DNA from: Amycolatopsis sp. CA-230715
GTDB lineage: Bacteria; Actinomycetota; Actinomycetes; Mycobacteriales; Pseudonocardiaceae
Direction of reading: 5' to 3'
DNA: 64,000 nt
Assembly: GCF_018736145.1 (NCBI RefSeq)
Contig: NZ_CP059997.1
Span: 8,431,501-8,495,500 of the forward strand
Shown here: one piece after another, positions 16,019 to 24,932 of the stretch
Layout: every line of letters begins with the position of its first letter
Position numbering within the stretch: position 1 is the first letter of the stretch
The notes under the pieces: model-generated
Seen by the model: the letters and a program-made list of their open reading frames with translations, nothing else
The model's database searches: none
What the model was told of the DNA's origin: nothing
Program-made: the position numbers and the translations under genes

Positions 16019-17163
16019 CCGATCCGTTCGGCACCCCGGAGCGGCTCGCGCTGCGGGAAACGGTGCGCCGGTTCACCGAATCCGAGGTGCTGCCGCACCT
16101 GGACCAGTGGGAGCGCGACGGCGAACTGCCGCGCGAGCTGCACCGCAAGGCGGGGGAGCTGGGCCTGCTCGGCGTCGGGTTCCCGGAAAAGGTCGGCGGT
16201 GGCGGCGGTGACTACCTCGACGCGCTCGTGGTCGCCGAGGAGATGCACTACGCCGGTGGTTCCGGCGGGCTCTTCGCGTCCCTGTTCACCTGCGGTATCG
16301 CGGTACCGCACATCGCGGAAGCGGGCGACCCCGCGCAGATCGAGCGGTGGGTCCGGCCGACGCTGGCCGGGGAGAAGATCGGTTCGCTCGCGGTGACCGA
16401 ACCCGACGGCGGCTCGGACGTCGCCGGGATCCGCACCACCGCGGTCCGCGACGGCGACGAGTACGTGATCAACGGCGCCAAGACGTTCATCACCTCCGGC
16501 TGCCGGGCCGATTTCGTGACCACGGTGGTCAGGACCGGTGAACCCGGTGCGCGCGGGATCTCGCTCATCGTGGTTGAACGCGGCACACCGGGGTTCACCG
16601 TGACCCGCAAGCTCGAGAAGATGGGCTGGCACGCCTCCGACACCGCCGAACTGTCGTATGTGGACGTTCGGGTGCCCGCGTCGAACCTCGTCGGCGAGGA
16701 GAACAGCGGGTTCGCCCAGGTGGCCACCCAGTTCGTCACCGAGCGGGTGTCGCTGGCCGTACAGGGTTACGCGCACGCCCAGCGCGCACTGGACCTGACG
16801 CTGGACTGGTGCCGCCTGCGCGAGACCTTCGGCCGTCCGCTGATCTCACGGCAACTCGTGCAGCACAAGCTCACCGAGATGGCGCGCAAGATCGACGTGG
16901 CGCGGACCTACACCCGCCAGGTCGCGCTGCGCCACGTCGCGGGCGAGGAGGTGATCGCCCAGGCCTGCTTCGCGAAGAACACCGCCGTGGAGACCGCGGA
17001 ATGGGTGGTCAACGAGGCGGTCCAGCTGCACGGTGGGCTCGGATACATGAGCGAGTCCGAAGTGGAACGGCACTACCGGGATGTCCGCATCCTGGGGATC
17101 GGCGGCGGCACCAACGAAATCCTGACCGGGCTCGCCGCGAAGCGATTGGGGTACACGGCATGA
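16015..17163 (+). CDS. Acyl-CoA dehydrogenase (isovaleryl-CoA dehydrogenase-like)
   Basis: 382 aa from GTG at 16015, overlapping the AtuA stop (GTGA). FAD-binding and substrate motifs of the ACAD family are present ('LAVTEPDGGSDVAGIRTTA', 'KTFITSGCRADFVTTV', 'QLHGGLGYMSESEVERHYRD'). The position of the MCAD-type catalytic Glu is Gly ('GIGGGTNEIL'), as in isovaleryl-CoA and long-chain dehydrogenases, which place the base elsewhere. The protein should oxidise an acyl-CoA to the 2-enoyl-CoA, passing electrons to ETF. With the carboxylase encoded next, a beta-methyl enoyl-CoA product would be the logical carboxylation substrate (inference). Confidence 0.9.
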   Translation: MTDPFGTPERLALRETVRRFTESEVLPHLDQWERDGELPRELHRKAGELGLLGVGFPEKVGGGGGDYLDALVVAEEMHYAGGSGGLFASLFTCGIAVPHIAEAGDPAQIERWVRPTLAGEKIGSLAVTEPDGGSDVAGIRTTAVRDGDEYVINGAKTFITSGCRADFVTTVVRTGEPGARGISLIVVERGTPGFTVTRKLEKMGWHASDTAELSYVDVRVPASNLVGEENSGFAQVATQFVTERVSLAVQGYAHAQRALDLTLDWCRLRETFGRPLISRQLVQHKLTEMARKIDVARTYTRQVALRHVAGEEVIAQACFAKNTAVETAEWVVNEAVQLHGGLGYMSESEVERHYRDVRILGIGGGTNEILTGLAAKRLGYTA

Positions 17164-18758
17164 CGAAGCTCTCTTCGACCGTCGACACCGGAGCGGAGGA
17201 GTTCGCGGCGAACCGGGATTCGATGCTCGGCAAGCTCGCCGAGATCGACGCCGAGCACGCGAAGGCGATCGCGGGCGGCGGTGAGAAGTACGTGGAACGG
17301 CACCGCAAGCGCGGCAAGCTGCTCGCCCGCGAGCGGATCGAACTGCTGCTCGACGAGGACTCGCCGTTCCTCGAACTGTCCCCGCTCGCCGCGTGGGGCT
17401 CGGACTACCGCGTCGGAGCCAGCGTGATCACCGGGATCGGCGTGGTGGAAGGCGTCGAGTGCCTGATCTCGGCGAGCGACCCCACCGTCAAGGGTGGCGC
17501 AAGCAACCCGTGGACGACGAAGAAGAGCTTCCGCGCCGCGGACATCGCGGCGCAGAACCGGCTGCCGGTGATCAACCTCGTCGAGTCGGGTGGCGCGGAT
17601 CTCCCGACGCAGAAGGAGATCTTCATCCCCGGCGGCAGGGTGTTCCGCGACCTGACCCGCTCGTCGGCGGCCAAGGTGCCCACGGTGGCGCTGGTGTTCG
17701 GCAACTCGACCGCGGGCGGCGCGTACCTGCCCGGCATGTCGGACTACGTGGTGATGGTCAAGGAGCGCGCGAAGGTCTTCCTCGGCGGCCCGCCGCTGGT
17801 GAAGATGGCCACCGGCGAGGAATCCGACGACGAATCCCTCGGTGGTGCGGAAATGCACGCGCGGACCTCCGGTCTCGCCGACTACCTCGCCGTCGACGAA
17901 CAGGACGCGATCCGCTTGGGGCGCGGCATTATCCGCCGCCTCAACTGGCGTAAGCAGGGCCCGACGCCGGAACCGGACTACGCGGATCCGTTGTACGACG
18001 CCGAAGACCTGCTCGGCATCGTGCCAGGTGATCTCAAGGTGCCCTTCGACCCGCGCGAGGTGGTCGCGCGGGTGGTGGACGGCTCGGACTTCGACGAGTT
18101 CAAGCCGCTGTACGGGCCCAGCCTGGTGACGGGGTGGGCGAGCGTGCACGGCTACCCCGTCGGCATCCTCGCCAACGCGCAGGGCGTGCTCTTCGGCGAG
18201 GAGTCGCAGAAGGCGGCCCAGTTCATCCAGCTCGCGAACCAGGTGGACACGCCGCTGCTGTTCCTGCACAACACCACCGGGTACATGGTGGGCAAGGAGT
18301 ACGAGCAGAGCGGGATCATCAAGCACGGCGCGATGATGATCAACGCGGTGTCCAACTCGAAGGTCCCGCACATCTCGGTGCTGATGGGCGCCTCGTACGG
18401 GGCCGGTCACTACGGCATGTGCGGCAGGGCCTACGACCCGCGCTTCCTGTTCGCCTGGCCGAGCGCGAAGTCCGCGGTGATGGGACCGGCGCAGCTCGCC
18501 GGGGTGCTGTCCATTGTGGCGCGCGCCGCCGCGGCGGGCAGGGGCCAGGAGTACAGCGAGGAGAACGACGCGGCGATGCGGGCGATGGTGGAGAACCAGA
18601 TCGAGGCGGAGTCGATGCCGATGTTCCTTTCCGGCATGCTCTACGACGACGGGATCATCGACCCGCGCGACACCAGGACCGTGCTGGGCCTGACCCTTTC
18701 CACCATCCACAATGGACCTGTGAAGGGCGCCGACGGCTTCGGCGTCTTCCGGATGTGA
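17160..18758 (+). CDS. Acyl-CoA carboxylase carboxyltransferase (beta) subunit
   Basis: 532 aa from ATG at 17160, overlapping the previous stop. Contains both crotonase-like halves of the carboxyltransferase: 'ESGGADLPTQKEIFIPGG' and 'FGNSTAGGAYLPGMSDY' in the N half, and 'QLANQVDTPLLFLHNTTGYM' and 'GASYGAGHYGMCGRAYDPRF' in the C half. 'VFLGGPPLVKMATGEESDDE' is characteristic of methylcrotonyl/geranyl-CoA carboxylase-type beta subunits rather than AccD5-type propionyl enzymes. It transfers the carboxyl group from biotin to the acyl-CoA, working with the alpha subunit encoded next. Gene order resembles the accD2-accA2-fadE12 locus of M. tuberculosis (from memory). Confidence 0.93.
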   Translation: MTKLSSTVDTGAEEFAANRDSMLGKLAEIDAEHAKAIAGGGEKYVERHRKRGKLLARERIELLLDEDSPFLELSPLAAWGSDYRVGASVITGIGVVEGVECLISASDPTVKGGASNPWTTKKSFRAADIAAQNRLPVINLVESGGADLPTQKEIFIPGGRVFRDLTRSSAAKVPTVALVFGNSTAGGAYLPGMSDYVVMVKERAKVFLGGPPLVKMATGEESDDESLGGAEMHARTSGLADYLAVDEQDAIRLGRGIIRRLNWRKQGPTPEPDYADPLYDAEDLLGIVPGDLKVPFDPREVVARVVDGSDFDEFKPLYGPSLVTGWASVHGYPVGILANAQGVLFGEESQKAAQFIQLANQVDTPLLFLHNTTGYMVGKEYEQSGIIKHGAMMINAVSNSKVPHISVLMGASYGAGHYGMCGRAYDPRFLFAWPSAKSAVMGPAQLAGVLSIVARAAAAGRGQEYSEENDAAMRAMVENQIEAESMPMFLSGMLYDDGIIDPRDTRTVLGLTLSTIHNGPVKGADGFGVFRM

Positions 18759-18763
18759 GTGAG

Positions 18764-20719
18764 ATGATCCAGAACCTGCTGGTCGCGAACCGGGGCGAGA
18801 TCGCCCGCCGGGTGTTCCGCTCCTGCCGTGACGCCGGGATCGGCACCGTCGCGGTGTTTTCCGATGCCGACGCTGACGCACCGCACGCCCGCGAGGCCGA
18901 CGCGGCCGTCCGGTTGCCGGGCAACGCGCCGTCGGAGACCTACCTGCGCGCCGAGCTGCTCGTCAAGGCCGCCGCGGACACCGGTGCCGACGCGGTGCAT
19001 CCCGGATACGGCTTCCTGTCGGAGAACGCTTCGTTCGCGCGGGCGGTGCTCGACGCCGGGCTCACCTGGGTCGGCCCGCCGCCCGAAGCGATCGAGACGA
19101 TGGGCTCCAAAGTGGAGTCGAAGCGGCTGATGGCGGCCGCCGGGGTGCCCGTGCTGTCCGAACTGGACCCTGCCGAGGTGACCGAGGAAGATCTTCCGTT
19201 GCTGGTCAAGGCTTCCGCCGGGGGCGGTGGCCGTGGCATGCGCGTGGTCAGGGAACTGGGCGAGTTGGCCGAGGCGGTGGAAGGGGCCAGTGCCGAGGCG
19301 GGGTCCGCGTTCGGGGATTCCACTGTGTTCTGCGAGCGCTACCTCGAAACCGGCAGGCACATCGAAGTGCAGGTGATGGCCGACCGGCACGGCACGGTGT
19401 GGGCGGTGGGGGAGCGGGAGTGCTCCATTCAGCGCAGGCACCAGAAAGTCGTCGAAGAAGCGCCGTCGCCCTTTGTCGACGCGGCGATGCGGGAAGAGCT
19501 GTTCGACGCCGCGCGCAAGGCGGCCAAGGCGATCGACTACGTCGGCGCCGGGACCGTCGAGTTCCTCGCCGGACCGGACGGCCGGTTCTACTTCCTCGAA
19601 ATGAACACGCGGTTGCAGGTCGAGCATCCCGTCACCGAATGCACCACGGGCGTGGACCTGGTCGCGTTGCAGCTTTCCGTCGCCGAGGGCGCACCGCTGC
19701 CGGTCGATCCGCCGTCGTCGACGGGGCACGCCATCGAGGTCCGGCTCTACGCCGAAGACCCGTCGGCGAACTGGCAGCCCCAGAGCGGCACCCTGCACCG
19801 CTTCGAGATCCCGGACGTCGACCTGTCCTTCGAGCACGGGCCGGGACTCCGGCTGGATTCCGGTTTCGTCAGCGGTTCGGTGGTCGGCGTGCACTACGAC
19901 CCGATGCTCGCCAAGGTGATCGCCTGGGCGCCGGACCGGGCGAGCGCGGCGCGCAGGCTCGCGAAAGCCTTGGCGTCGGCCAAGATCCACGGCGTGGTCA
20001 CCAACCGCGACCTGCTGGTGAACGTCCTGCGGCACGACGCCTTCCTCGCGGGGGAGACCGACACCGCGTTCTTCGACCGGCACGGACTGTCCACGCTGGC
20101 CACTCCGCTGTCCACTGAGGACACCGTCCGGTTGTCGGCGCTCGCCGCCGCACTGGCCGGCGCGGCGGGCAACCGGGCGGGCGCGACGGTGTGGCCCCGG
20201 CTGCCGAGCGGCTGGCGCAACGTCCGGTCCGCCGGTCAGCGGAAGCGGTTCGCGCACGGTGAGACCGAATACGAAGTGGTGTACTCGCTCACGCGCGACG
20301 GACTCGTCGCCGACGGGTACGAGGACATCGCGCTGGTGGAGTCCACACCGGACCGGGTCGTCCTCGACGTCGCCGGAGTGCGTCGCGCGTTCGACGTCGC
20401 GCACTACGCCGGTAAGTCCTATGTGGACTCGTCGCTCGGCTCGGTCACACTTGTCGCCGAGCCACGGTTCGCCGACCCGAACTCGGCGCTCGCCACGGGG
20501 TCGCTCGTGGCGCCGATGCCGGGCACGGTCGTCCGGATCGCGGTGTCGGCGGGCGAGACGGTGTCCGAGGGCGATCCGCTGCTGTGGCTCGAAGCGATGA
20601 AGATGGAACACCGGATCTCCGCGCCGGCCGACGGCGTCGTCGCGGAGCTGCCGGTGGAGGTCGGCAAGCAGGTCGAGGTCGGAGCCGTGCTCGCGGTGGT
20701 GGAGGCGAACCAAGCATGA
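18764..20719 (+). CDS. Acyl-CoA carboxylase alpha subunit (biotin carboxylase + BCCP)
   Basis: 651 aa from ATG at 18764; a GTG at 18755 that overlaps the beta-subunit stop is an alternative start. The biotin carboxylase part (about 1-445) starts 'NLLVANRGEIARRVFRSC' and contains 'KASAGGGGRGMRVV' (ATP grasp), 'ERECSIQRRHQKVVEEAPS' and 'EMNTRLQVEHPVTE'. The C-terminal biotinyl domain has 'LWLEAMKMEH', where Lys carries biotin. It carboxylates biotin with ATP and bicarbonate and delivers it to the partner beta subunit. Biotinylation requires BirA encoded elsewhere. Confidence 0.94.
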   Translation: MIQNLLVANRGEIARRVFRSCRDAGIGTVAVFSDADADAPHAREADAAVRLPGNAPSETYLRAELLVKAAADTGADAVHPGYGFLSENASFARAVLDAGLTWVGPPPEAIETMGSKVESKRLMAAAGVPVLSELDPAEVTEEDLPLLVKASAGGGGRGMRVVRELGELAEAVEGASAEAGSAFGDSTVFCERYLETGRHIEVQVMADRHGTVWAVGERECSIQRRHQKVVEEAPSPFVDAAMREELFDAARKAAKAIDYVGAGTVEFLAGPDGRFYFLEMNTRLQVEHPVTECTTGVDLVALQLSVAEGAPLPVDPPSSTGHAIEVRLYAEDPSANWQPQSGTLHRFEIPDVDLSFEHGPGLRLDSGFVSGSVVGVHYDPMLAKVIAWAPDRASAARRLAKALASAKIHGVVTNRDLLVNVLRHDAFLAGETDTAFFDRHGLSTLATPLSTEDTVRLSALAAALAGAAGNRAGATVWPRLPSGWRNVRSAGQRKRFAHGETEYEVVYSLTRDGLVADGYEDIALVESTPDRVVLDVAGVRRAFDVAHYAGKSYVDSSLGSVTLVAEPRFADPNSALATGSLVAPMPGTVVRIAVSAGETVSEGDPLLWLEAMKMEHRISAPADGVVAELPVEVGKQVEVGAVLAVVEANQA

Positions 20720-21879
20720 CCATGAACTTCAACGAGTCCGAAGAGCGCGTCGCACTGCGGAAGGTGACCGCCGAGCTGGGCCGCAAGTACGGTCACGAGT
20801 ACTACATCAAGCAGGCTCGCACCGGCGGTAAGACGAACGAGCTGTGGGACGAGGCCGGCCGCCTCGGCTACCTCGGCGTGTCCGTGCCGGAGGAGTACGG
20901 CGGCGGGGGTGCCGGTATCGGCGATCTCGCGGCGGTGTGCGAGGAGCTCGCCGCGGTGGGCACCCCGTTGCTGCTCATGGTGGTGTCCCCGGCGATCTGC
21001 GCGACGGTGGTGGCCAGGTTCGGCACCGACGAGCAGAAGAAGCGCTGGCTCCCCGGTTTCGCCGACGGCAGCGTGCGGATGTCGTTCGCCATCACCGAAC
21101 CGGACGCGGGCTCGAACTCGCACCGCATCACCACCACCGCCAAACGTGACGGCGAAGACTGGGTCCTGAGTGGACGGAAGGTGTACATCTCCGGTGTCGA
21201 CGAGGCCGACGCCGTGCTCGTGGTCAGCCGGACCGAGGACGCCAAGACGGGCAAGCTGAAGCCCGCGCTGTTCATCGTGCCCACGGACACGCCGGGGTTC
21301 GAGTACCGGCAGATCGAGATGGACATCGTCTCGGCGGACAAGCAGTTCGGCCTCTTCCTCGACGACGTGCGCCTGCCGTCGGACGCGCTCGTCGGTTCGG
21401 AGGACGCGGCGATCGCGCAGCTGTTCGCCGGGCTCAACCCCGAGCGGATCATGGGCGCGTCCTTCTCGCTCGGCATCGCGCGCTACGCGCTGGACAAGGG
21501 CGTCGCCTACGCGAAGGAGCGCCAGGTCTGGGGCACGCCGATCGGGGCGCACCAAGGACTCGCGCATCCGCTCGCGCAGGTCAAGATCGAGGTCGAACTG
21601 GCGAAGCTGATGACCCAGAAGGCGGCGGCGCTCTACGACTCCGGCGACGACTTCGGCGCGGGCGAGGCCGCGAACATGGCGAAGTACGCTGCCGCGGAGG
21701 CCGCGATCCACGCCGTCGACCAGTCCGTGCAGACCCACGGCGGCAACGGGCTGGCCTCGGAGTACGGGCTCGGCACCCTGCTCTCCGCGGTACGGCTCGG
21801 CCGGATCGCCCCGGTGAGCAGGGAAATGGTGCTGAACTTCGTCGGCCAGCACAGCCTCGGCCTGCCCAAGTCGTACTGA
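20716..21879 (+). CDS. Acyl-CoA dehydrogenase (second, FadE type)
   Basis: 387 aa from ATG at 20716, overlapping the alpha-subunit stop; a second ATG six bases on is possible. ACAD motifs include 'SFAITEPDAGSNSHRITTTA', 'DWVLSGRKVYISGVDEADAV' and 'QTHGGNGLASEYGLGTLL'. It is clearly different in sequence from the first dehydrogenase of the operon, so two oxidation steps or two chain lengths are likely handled. It needs FAD and ETF. The substrate cannot be read from sequence. Confidence 0.9.
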   Translation: MTMNFNESEERVALRKVTAELGRKYGHEYYIKQARTGGKTNELWDEAGRLGYLGVSVPEEYGGGGAGIGDLAAVCEELAAVGTPLLLMVVSPAICATVVARFGTDEQKKRWLPGFADGSVRMSFAITEPDAGSNSHRITTTAKRDGEDWVLSGRKVYISGVDEADAVLVVSRTEDAKTGKLKPALFIVPTDTPGFEYRQIEMDIVSADKQFGLFLDDVRLPSDALVGSEDAAIAQLFAGLNPERIMGASFSLGIARYALDKGVAYAKERQVWGTPIGAHQGLAHPLAQVKIEVELAKLMTQKAAALYDSGDDFGAGEAANMAKYAAAEAAIHAVDQSVQTHGGNGLASEYGLGTLLSAVRLGRIAPVSREMVLNFVGQHSLGLPKSY

Positions 21880-21888
21880 GGAGAGCGC

Positions 21889-22722
21889 ATGAGCACACTC
21901 GCGGGCAAGACCCTCATCATGTCCGGTGGCAGCAGGGGGATCGGGGAGGCGATCGCGGTACGCGCCGCGCGCGACGGCGCGAACGTCGCGCTGATCGCGA
22001 AGACCACCGAACCGCATCCCAAGCTGCCCGGCACGATTCACACCGCGGCGAAGGCGATCGAAGAGGCCGGTGGCCACGCCCTGCCGATCGTCGGTGACAT
22101 CCGCGACGACAAGGCCGTCGAAGCCGCCGTGGCGAAGACCGTCGAGCAGTTCGGCGGGCTCGACATCGTGGTGAACAACGCGAGCGCGATCGACCTGACG
22201 CCGACCGAGTCCGTGCCGATGAAGCGCTACGACCTCATGCAGGACATCAACGCGCGCGGATCGTTCCTGCTGGCCAAAACCGCCATCCCGCACCTGAAGC
22301 GGTCTTCGAACGCGCACGTGCTGACGCTCTCGCCGCCGATCAGCCTCGACCCGAAGTGGTTCGAGGCCGGGCATCTCGCGTACAGCATCGCGAAGTACTC
22401 GATGAGCCTGGTGACCGTCGGGCTCGCCGCCGAACTGCGCGCCGACGGCATCGCGGCGAACTCGCTGTGGCCGCGCACCACGATCGACACCGCCGCGATC
22501 CGCAACGTGGTGGGCGCCGAACTGGCGAACCGGTCGCGGACGCCGGAGATCATGGCCGACGCGGCGCACGCGATCCTGGTCAAGCCGAGCCGCGAGACGA
22601 CCGGCAACTTCTTCATCGACGACGAGGTGCTCGCCGCCGAAGGCGTCACCGATTTCGCGCAGTACCGGATCGGCGACTCCGACGACGAGCTCGCGCTCGA
22701 TTTCTGGGTCGAGCCTGCCTGA
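21889..22722 (+). CDS. Short-chain dehydrogenase (HSDL2-like SDR)
   Basis: 277 aa, ATG with GAGGAGAG upstream. The N-terminal Rossmann motif 'MSGGSRGIGEAIA' and catalytic 'YSIAK' (Y-x3-K) are present. The long insertion 'KTTEPHPKLPGTIHTAAKAI' and 'DLMQDINARGSFLLAKTAIP' are typical of hydroxysteroid-dehydrogenase-like 2 proteins, which work around fatty acyl metabolism. It probably oxidises a hydroxyacyl intermediate made in the pathway (inference). It is the seventh gene of the operon. Confidence 0.88.
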   Translation: MSTLAGKTLIMSGGSRGIGEAIAVRAARDGANVALIAKTTEPHPKLPGTIHTAAKAIEEAGGHALPIVGDIRDDKAVEAAVAKTVEQFGGLDIVVNNASAIDLTPTESVPMKRYDLMQDINARGSFLLAKTAIPHLKRSSNAHVLTLSPPISLDPKWFEAGHLAYSIAKYSMSLVTVGLAAELRADGIAANSLWPRTTIDTAAIRNVVGAELANRSRTPEIMADAAHAILVKPSRETTGNFFIDDEVLAAEGVTDFAQYRIGDSDDELALDFWVEPA

Positions 22723-23360
22723 TGATCCGGGAACCCCAGCAGGAGCGGAGCAGGACCACCCGGCGCCGGCTGGTCGACGCCGCGGTGGAGTGCATCGGCG
22801 AGCTGGGCTGGACCGGGACGACGGTCGCGCTGATCGCGGAGCGGGCCGGGGTGTCGCGCGGCGCGGCCCAGCACCACTTCCCGGCACGCGAAAACCTGGT
22901 CGCGGCCGCCGTCGAGCACGTGGGCGAAGTCCAGATCGCCGAGCTGAAACGACACGCGGACGGCCTGCCGAGCGGGTCGTCGCGGATCGAAGCCGTCGTC
23001 GACATGCTGCTCAACTTGTACGCGGGCCCGATGTTCCGCGCCGCGCTGCACCTCTGGGTCGCCGCGTCCACCGACGAGGCGCTGCGGGGCACGCTCGTAC
23101 CACTGGAAGCGCGGGTGGGCCGCGAAGCGCACCGGCTCGCGGTGGAGCTGCTCGGCGTCGACGAGTCGCACGCCGGGGTGCGGGAACTGGTCCAGGCCAC
23201 TCTCGACCTCGCGCGCGGGCTGGGCTTGGCGAACCTGCTGACCGACGACACGCGGCGCCGCAAGCAGATCATCCGCCAATGGTCGCGCGTACTCGGCGCC
23301 GAATTATTACCCGCAGCTACGGAACCGCGTCAACGTGACGTTCGTCCAAAAACTCGTTAA
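22722..23360 (+). CDS. TetR family regulator of the AtuA/carboxylase operon
   Basis: 212 aa, ATG overlapping the SDR stop by one base. The N-terminal helix-turn-helix reads 'TTVALIAERAGVSRGAAQHH' followed by 'FPARENLVAAAVEHV', the standard TetR DNA-binding domain; the C-terminal ligand-binding domain resembles TetR_C_6. As the last gene of the operon, it probably represses the operon (and maybe the divergent one) and is relieved by an acyl-CoA or related intermediate. The palindrome at 13471-13488 is a candidate operator. Confidence 0.92.
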   Translation: MIREPQQERSRTTRRRLVDAAVECIGELGWTGTTVALIAERAGVSRGAAQHHFPARENLVAAAVEHVGEVQIAELKRHADGLPSGSSRIEAVVDMLLNLYAGPMFRAALHLWVAASTDEALRGTLVPLEARVGREAHRLAVELLGVDESHAGVRELVQATLDLARGLGLANLLTDDTRRRKQIIRQWSRVLGAELLPAATEPRQRDVRPKTR

Positions 23361-23424
23361 CACTAACGGAGCAGCAGGCGATAGGCCTGGTAACGCTCGG
23401 TTGTCGAGAAGGGGATGAACCACG

Positions 23425-23685
23425 GTGTCCGGTACAGGGGTAGAGCTTTCCCATCGCGCGATGGCGATGTTGCGCGCGGTGGCCGCGCATCGCGCGCAGA
23501 TGTCCCGCAGCTGCGAGCCCGACCTGTTCGTCGACGGATTCCCCTGCTGCGACCAGGTGACCGCGCACGCGCTGGCGCGCGGTGGCCTGATCCGGCCCGC
23601 GGACAAGGCGTCGGTCTCGGGTCGCGTGCCCGCCGAGCTGACCGACGCGGGTCGCGCGGCGATCGAAGTCACCGCCGTCGCCTGA
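23425..23685 (+). CDS. Small conserved actinobacterial protein of unknown function
   Basis: 86 aa from GTG at 23425 with GAGAAGGGG about 11 bases upstream. The composition looks like a small winged-helix-like fold ('ELSHRAMAMLRAVAAHRAQM ... ALARGGLIRPAD ... AELTDAGRAAI'), including a Cys-Cys pair in 'DGFPCCDQ'. The last segment, 'AELTDAGRAAI', resembles the wing region of small transcription-factor-like proteins. I do not recognise a function. It is monocistronic, ending at a bidirectional terminator shared with the chitinase gene. Confidence 0.7.
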   Translation: MSGTGVELSHRAMAMLRAVAAHRAQMSRSCEPDLFVDGFPCCDQVTAHALARGGLIRPADKASVSGRVPAELTDAGRAAIEVTAVA

Positions 23686-23746
23686 TCCGACTGGCATCGT
23701 TCGCCTGGAAGGCCGCCGTGATCCTGCAGCGGCAAGCGCGAGGAGC

Positions 23747-23778
23747 GGGCGTGGCGGCGGGGTCTCGCCGCCACGCCC
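23747..23778. terminator. Bidirectional terminator hairpin
   Basis: GGGCGTGGCGGCG (23747-23759) pairs perfectly with CGCCGCCACGCCC (23766-23778) around a six-base loop. It lies between the convergent small gene and the chitinase gene and can serve both. Confidence 0.85.
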
Positions 23779-23795
23779 GTCCCCCTCGGTCCGGA

Positions 23796-24770
23796 TCAGC
23801 CCTGGTACCCGGCGACGATCTTGGTGAAGTCGAAGTCGCCCTGCGGGATCCCGCTGCAGCTGTCCGAGGAGCCACCGCAGTTGCCGTGGTCCCGGTTCGT
23901 CGCCCAGAACGTGAACCGCGCCAAGTGCTTGCTCGCCGCGTAGTCCCGGATCGCCTGGTAGTTCGCGACCGACACCACCTCACCCGCGTTGTCGGTCTTC
24001 CCGTTCATCGAAGACAGCCCGCTGCGCCGGTAGGCCTGGTCGTCCGACCAGCCGTAGGCGCTCTTGAGCTGGTTTTTCAGCCCGTCCACCGCGCTCTTGG
24101 TCTTGGCCACCATGTCGCCGCCGTTGCTGAAGTCGAACGGCATCACCGACCACGCGTCGATATCGGCGCCGAGTGCCTTCGACTGCTTGATCAGCCGCTG
24201 GCCCCACGAGTTCGGGCCGCCGACTTCGGTCGGCATGGTGATGACGACCTTGAGCCCGGCGTTGTTCTGCTTCACCGTCTTCAGCGCGCCGAGCACGCGA
24301 TCCTGCACGGCGTTGTTCTCGAACTCGCCCGCCTCGATGTCGATGTCGATGGCCTTGAGCTTGTACTGGCTGATCACCTTCTGGTACGCGCCCGCGAGCG
24401 CGGAGACCGAGGAGCACTTCTGGCCCAGCTTGTTGCCGGACCAGCCGCCGAACGACGGAATCACCTCGCCGCCCGCACCCCGGATGGTGTTGATCAGGGC
24501 GGCGTCGGCGCCGTCGAGCGCGCGGCTGCCGTCCCACTTCGGGTTGCAGCCGCCGTCGGAGAGCACGAAGGCGAGTGTGAACGCCTTGACACCCGTGGAC
24601 TTCATGACGTTCGCGGCGTTGGGCACCGAGCCCCACTGGTACAGGTACGGGGACGCGGTCACCGGGTCCACGGCGGTGAGGGCTCCCGCAGCGGGAGCGG
24701 TCCCGATCGCGAGGCCGAGTGCCGCGCCTGCCGCCGTCGCGGCGGTCAGCAGCCGCCGAATGCGCTTCAT
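23796..24770 (-). CDS. Secreted glycoside hydrolase family 18 chitinase-like enzyme
   Basis: 324 aa, ATG with GGAGG nine bases upstream. A Sec signal peptide is visible (KRIRR basic start, long Ala/Leu stretch, cleavage probably after 'APAAGA'). The mature GH18 barrel contains 'FTLAFVLSDGGCNPKW' and the catalytic 'IDIDIEAGE', where the last Glu is the proton donor. There is no visible chitin-binding module, so it is a single-domain enzyme of the type common in actinomycetes. A DasR-like palindrome lies 108 bases upstream, suggesting induction by chitin breakdown products (GlcNAc). Cysteine pairs near the C-terminus ('NCGGSSDSC') may form disulfides. Confidence 0.93.
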   Translation of the reverse strand: MKRIRRLLTAATAAGAALGLAIGTAPAAGALTAVDPVTASPYLYQWGSVPNAANVMKSTGVKAFTLAFVLSDGGCNPKWDGSRALDGADAALINTIRGAGGEVIPSFGGWSGNKLGQKCSSVSALAGAYQKVISQYKLKAIDIDIEAGEFENNAVQDRVLGALKTVKQNNAGLKVVITMPTEVGGPNSWGQRLIKQSKALGADIDAWSVMPFDFSNGGDMVAKTKSAVDGLKNQLKSAYGWSDDQAYRRSGLSSMNGKTDNAGEVVSVANYQAIRDYAASKHLARFTFWATNRDHGNCGGSSDSCSGIPQGDFDFTKIVAGYQG

Positions 24771-24877
24771 GGGATAGGTCCTCCGACATCGTCTGTGGGA
24801 CGGCGTCGTCCCACGTGTGGAGCACCTCCGGTGCTTGAGGCGGCGGAGTCAGCGAGGAGGGTGCCTGGCGCACCTAC

Positions 24878-24893
24878 AGTGGATTAGACCAAT
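24878..24893 (-). promoter_or_regulatory. DasR-responsive element (dre) candidate upstream of the chitinase
   Basis: On the minus strand, ATTGGTCTAATCCACT matches 13 of 16 positions of the Streptomyces dre consensus ACTGGTCTAGACCACT. It is 108-123 bases upstream of the chitinase start. DasR is the GntR-family regulator that represses chitin and GlcNAc genes; control here is an inference from the site. Confidence 0.6.
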
Positions 24894-24932
24894 ACCGGTG
24901 TCAAGGGCCGTTCCGGTGCCCGGCGGGCGCGA

